NCBI GenBank assembly: GCA_005879045.1
Contig: VBLV01000168.1
Span: forward strand, 1 to 7,935
Reading direction: 5' to 3'
DNA: 7,935 nucleotides
Origin: Methanobacteriota archaeon
GTDB lineage: Archaea; Thermoplasmatota; Thermoplasmata; RBG-16-68-12
This document shows positions 6,915 to 7,935 of this stretch, piece by piece (the stretch's first letter is position 1; each line of letters opens with the position of its first letter). The notes beneath the pieces are model-generated. The model ran no database searches and had not been told where the DNA came from. It saw nothing but the letters and a program-made list of their open reading frames with translations. Position numbers and translations under genes: made by a program.

Positions 6915-6923
6915 CCTATTTAC
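6915..6923 (+). promoter_or_regulatory. Weak TATA-like element before the gamma-family gene
   Basis: CCTATTTAC lies just after the upstream stop codon, about 36 bases before the next ATG. A start near 6945 would give a leader of about 10 nt, and no Shine-Dalgarno sequence precedes the ATG at 6956. The second gene may therefore have its own near-leaderless transcript as well as being read through from the first. Confidence 0.4.
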
Positions 6924-6955
6924 GGCGGGCCCGCGACTCCGTCCCCGGCGATCCC

Positions 6956-7935
6956 ATGCGTTTTGCCACGAAGGCCATCCATGTCGGGCAGGAACCGGAT
7001 CCACGCACGGGCGCGGTGACGCCGCCGCTCTACCTGACTTCGACCTACTCCCGGAAGACACAGGACCAGTACGCCTACGCGCGCGGCGCGAACCCGACGC
7101 GGGACGCGCTGCAGAACAGCCTCGCCGGCTTGGAGGGCGCGAAGTACGCCCTCTCGTTCTCGAGTGGCATGGGGGCCATCACGACGTCCCTCACCCTGCT
7201 GAAGAAAGGAGACCACGTCGTCGTGACGGACGACTGCTACGGCGGGGTCTATCGCATCTTCACGCGAATCATGAGCAACTACGGGATCGAATCGACATTC
7301 GTCGACCTCCGAGACCTCGTCGACGCCGAGGACGCATTCCGATCGGAGACCCGGATGCTTTGGACGGAGTCCCCGACGAACCCCCTGATGAAGGTCGTCG
7401 ACCTCCGGGAGCTGGCCGTCCTCGCCAAGGCACACGACGCGATCAGCGTGTGCGACAACACGTTCGCGTCGCCGGCACTGCAGAATCCGCTGGCGCTCGG
7501 GGTCGATCTCGTCGTCCACAGCACGACGAAATACATCGGCGGGCATACGGATCTGCTCGGGGGCGCCCTCGTGATGAACCGGGAGGACCTCCACGAGAAG
7601 CTCAAGTTCTCCCAGAACGCGCTCGGCGCCATTCCGAGCGCCTTCGACTGTTGGCTCACGCTGCGGGGGATCAAGACCCTCGCGGTCCGCATGGAGAAAC
7701 ATTGTGACAACGCCGAAGCCATGGCAAAATTCCTGAAGACACACAAAGCCGTTGCGAAGGTCCATTATCCCGGCCTCCCCGACGATCCCGGTCACGCGAT
7801 TGCCAAGAAACAGATGCGTCGCTTCGGCGGGATGCTGAGCTTCGAGGTTCGCGATCCGTCCCGGATCGTCGAGCGGTTCAAACGGCTCGAGGTGATCGTG
7901 CCGGCCGAGAGCCTTGGCGGCGTCGAGTCGTTGAT
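6956..7935 (+). CDS. Cystathionine gamma-lyase/synthase family PLP enzyme, C-terminus off the window
   Basis: A fold-type I PLP enzyme of the Cys/Met metabolism family; 326 residues are visible and about 50-60 more would be expected. The N-terminus MRFATKAIHVGQEPDPRTGAV is standard for the family. YARGANPTRDALQ (41-53) carries the tyrosine and arginine that contact PLP phosphate across the dimer. SSGMGA (69-74) is the phosphate loop, DNTFASP (167-173) holds the aspartate facing the pyridine nitrogen, and HSTTKYIGGHTD (188-199) contains the PLP lysine, Lys192. LGAIPSAFDCWLTLRGIKTL and AESLGGVESL resemble human cystathionine gamma-lyase closely. With the preceding beta-synthase the likely job is cleavage of cystathionine to cysteine, 2-oxobutyrate and ammonia. 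Gamma-synthase or methionine gamma-lyase activity cannot be separated by these motifs. It starts 45 bp after the upstream stop on the same strand, so co-transcription is likely. Confidence 0.92.
   Translation, partial: MRFATKAIHVGQEPDPRTGAVTPPLYLTSTYSRKTQDQYAYARGANPTRDALQNSLAGLEGAKYALSFSSGMGAITTSLTLLKKGDHVVVTDDCYGGVYRIFTRIMSNYGIESTFVDLRDLVDAEDAFRSETRMLWTESPTNPLMKVVDLRELAVLAKAHDAISVCDNTFASPALQNPLALGVDLVVHSTTKYIGGHTDLLGGALVMNREDLHEKLKFSQNALGAIPSAFDCWLTLRGIKTLAVRMEKHCDNAEAMAKFLKTHKAVAKVHYPGLPDDPGHAIAKKQMRRFGGMLSFEVRDPSRIVERFKRLEVIVPAESLGGVESL

Noticed and set aside
6484..7707. A 407-codon plus-strand open frame spanning two enzyme genes
   Set aside because: It is out of frame with both strongly supported PLP enzymes and crosses their junction; a compositional shadow.
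1..7935. CRISPR array, insertion sequence, attachment site or phage/defence island
   Set aside because: No regularly spaced direct repeats, transposase or integrase motifs, or target-site duplications are seen. The tRNA shows no downstream repeat of its 3' end within the window.

Overview
The window looks archaeal, most likely from an uncultured high-GC euryarchaeal lineage. The reasons are an FtsZ1-type archaeal cell-division protein, TATA-box promoters at archaeal spacing, a probable leaderless mRNA, an extracellular protein dense in N-glycosylation sequons, and a tRNA without an encoded CCA end. A Thermoplasmata-type affiliation (a GC-rich relative) is my best guess but is inferred, not shown.

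Layout: the left 5.1 kb is transcribed leftward. In transcription order it holds an orphan membrane-anchored, PKD-bearing oligopeptide/solute-binding protein (2429-5083), an HD-superfamily phosphohydrolase of the SAMHD1/COG1078 type (1023-2315) and the N-terminal part of ftsZ (1-885, cut by the window edge). Each has its own candidate TATA box, so they are probably three separate units. The right 2.8 kb is transcribed rightward: a tRNA-Cys(GCA) gene (5301-5373), a cystathionine beta-synthase with two C-terminal CBS domains (5540-6910) and a cystathionine gamma-lyase/synthase family gene (6956 to the window end, truncated by about 50-60 residues).

The two enzymes together make a reverse transsulfuration route (homocysteine + serine -> cystathionine -> cysteine). 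The tRNA that consumes cysteine lies about 170 bp upstream. The gap at 5084-5539 carries the divergent promoters, a palindrome touching the SBP TATA box, a 7-bp hairpin and the tRNA.

No CRISPR array, IS element, prophage or obvious new defence system is visible. The most unusual points are the A at the discriminator position of the tRNA-Cys, the non-standard FtsZ nucleotide-binding signatures, repeated CGGACG motifs around the ftsZ TATA box, and a possible four-codon upstream ORF that ends two bases before the cystathionine beta-synthase start.
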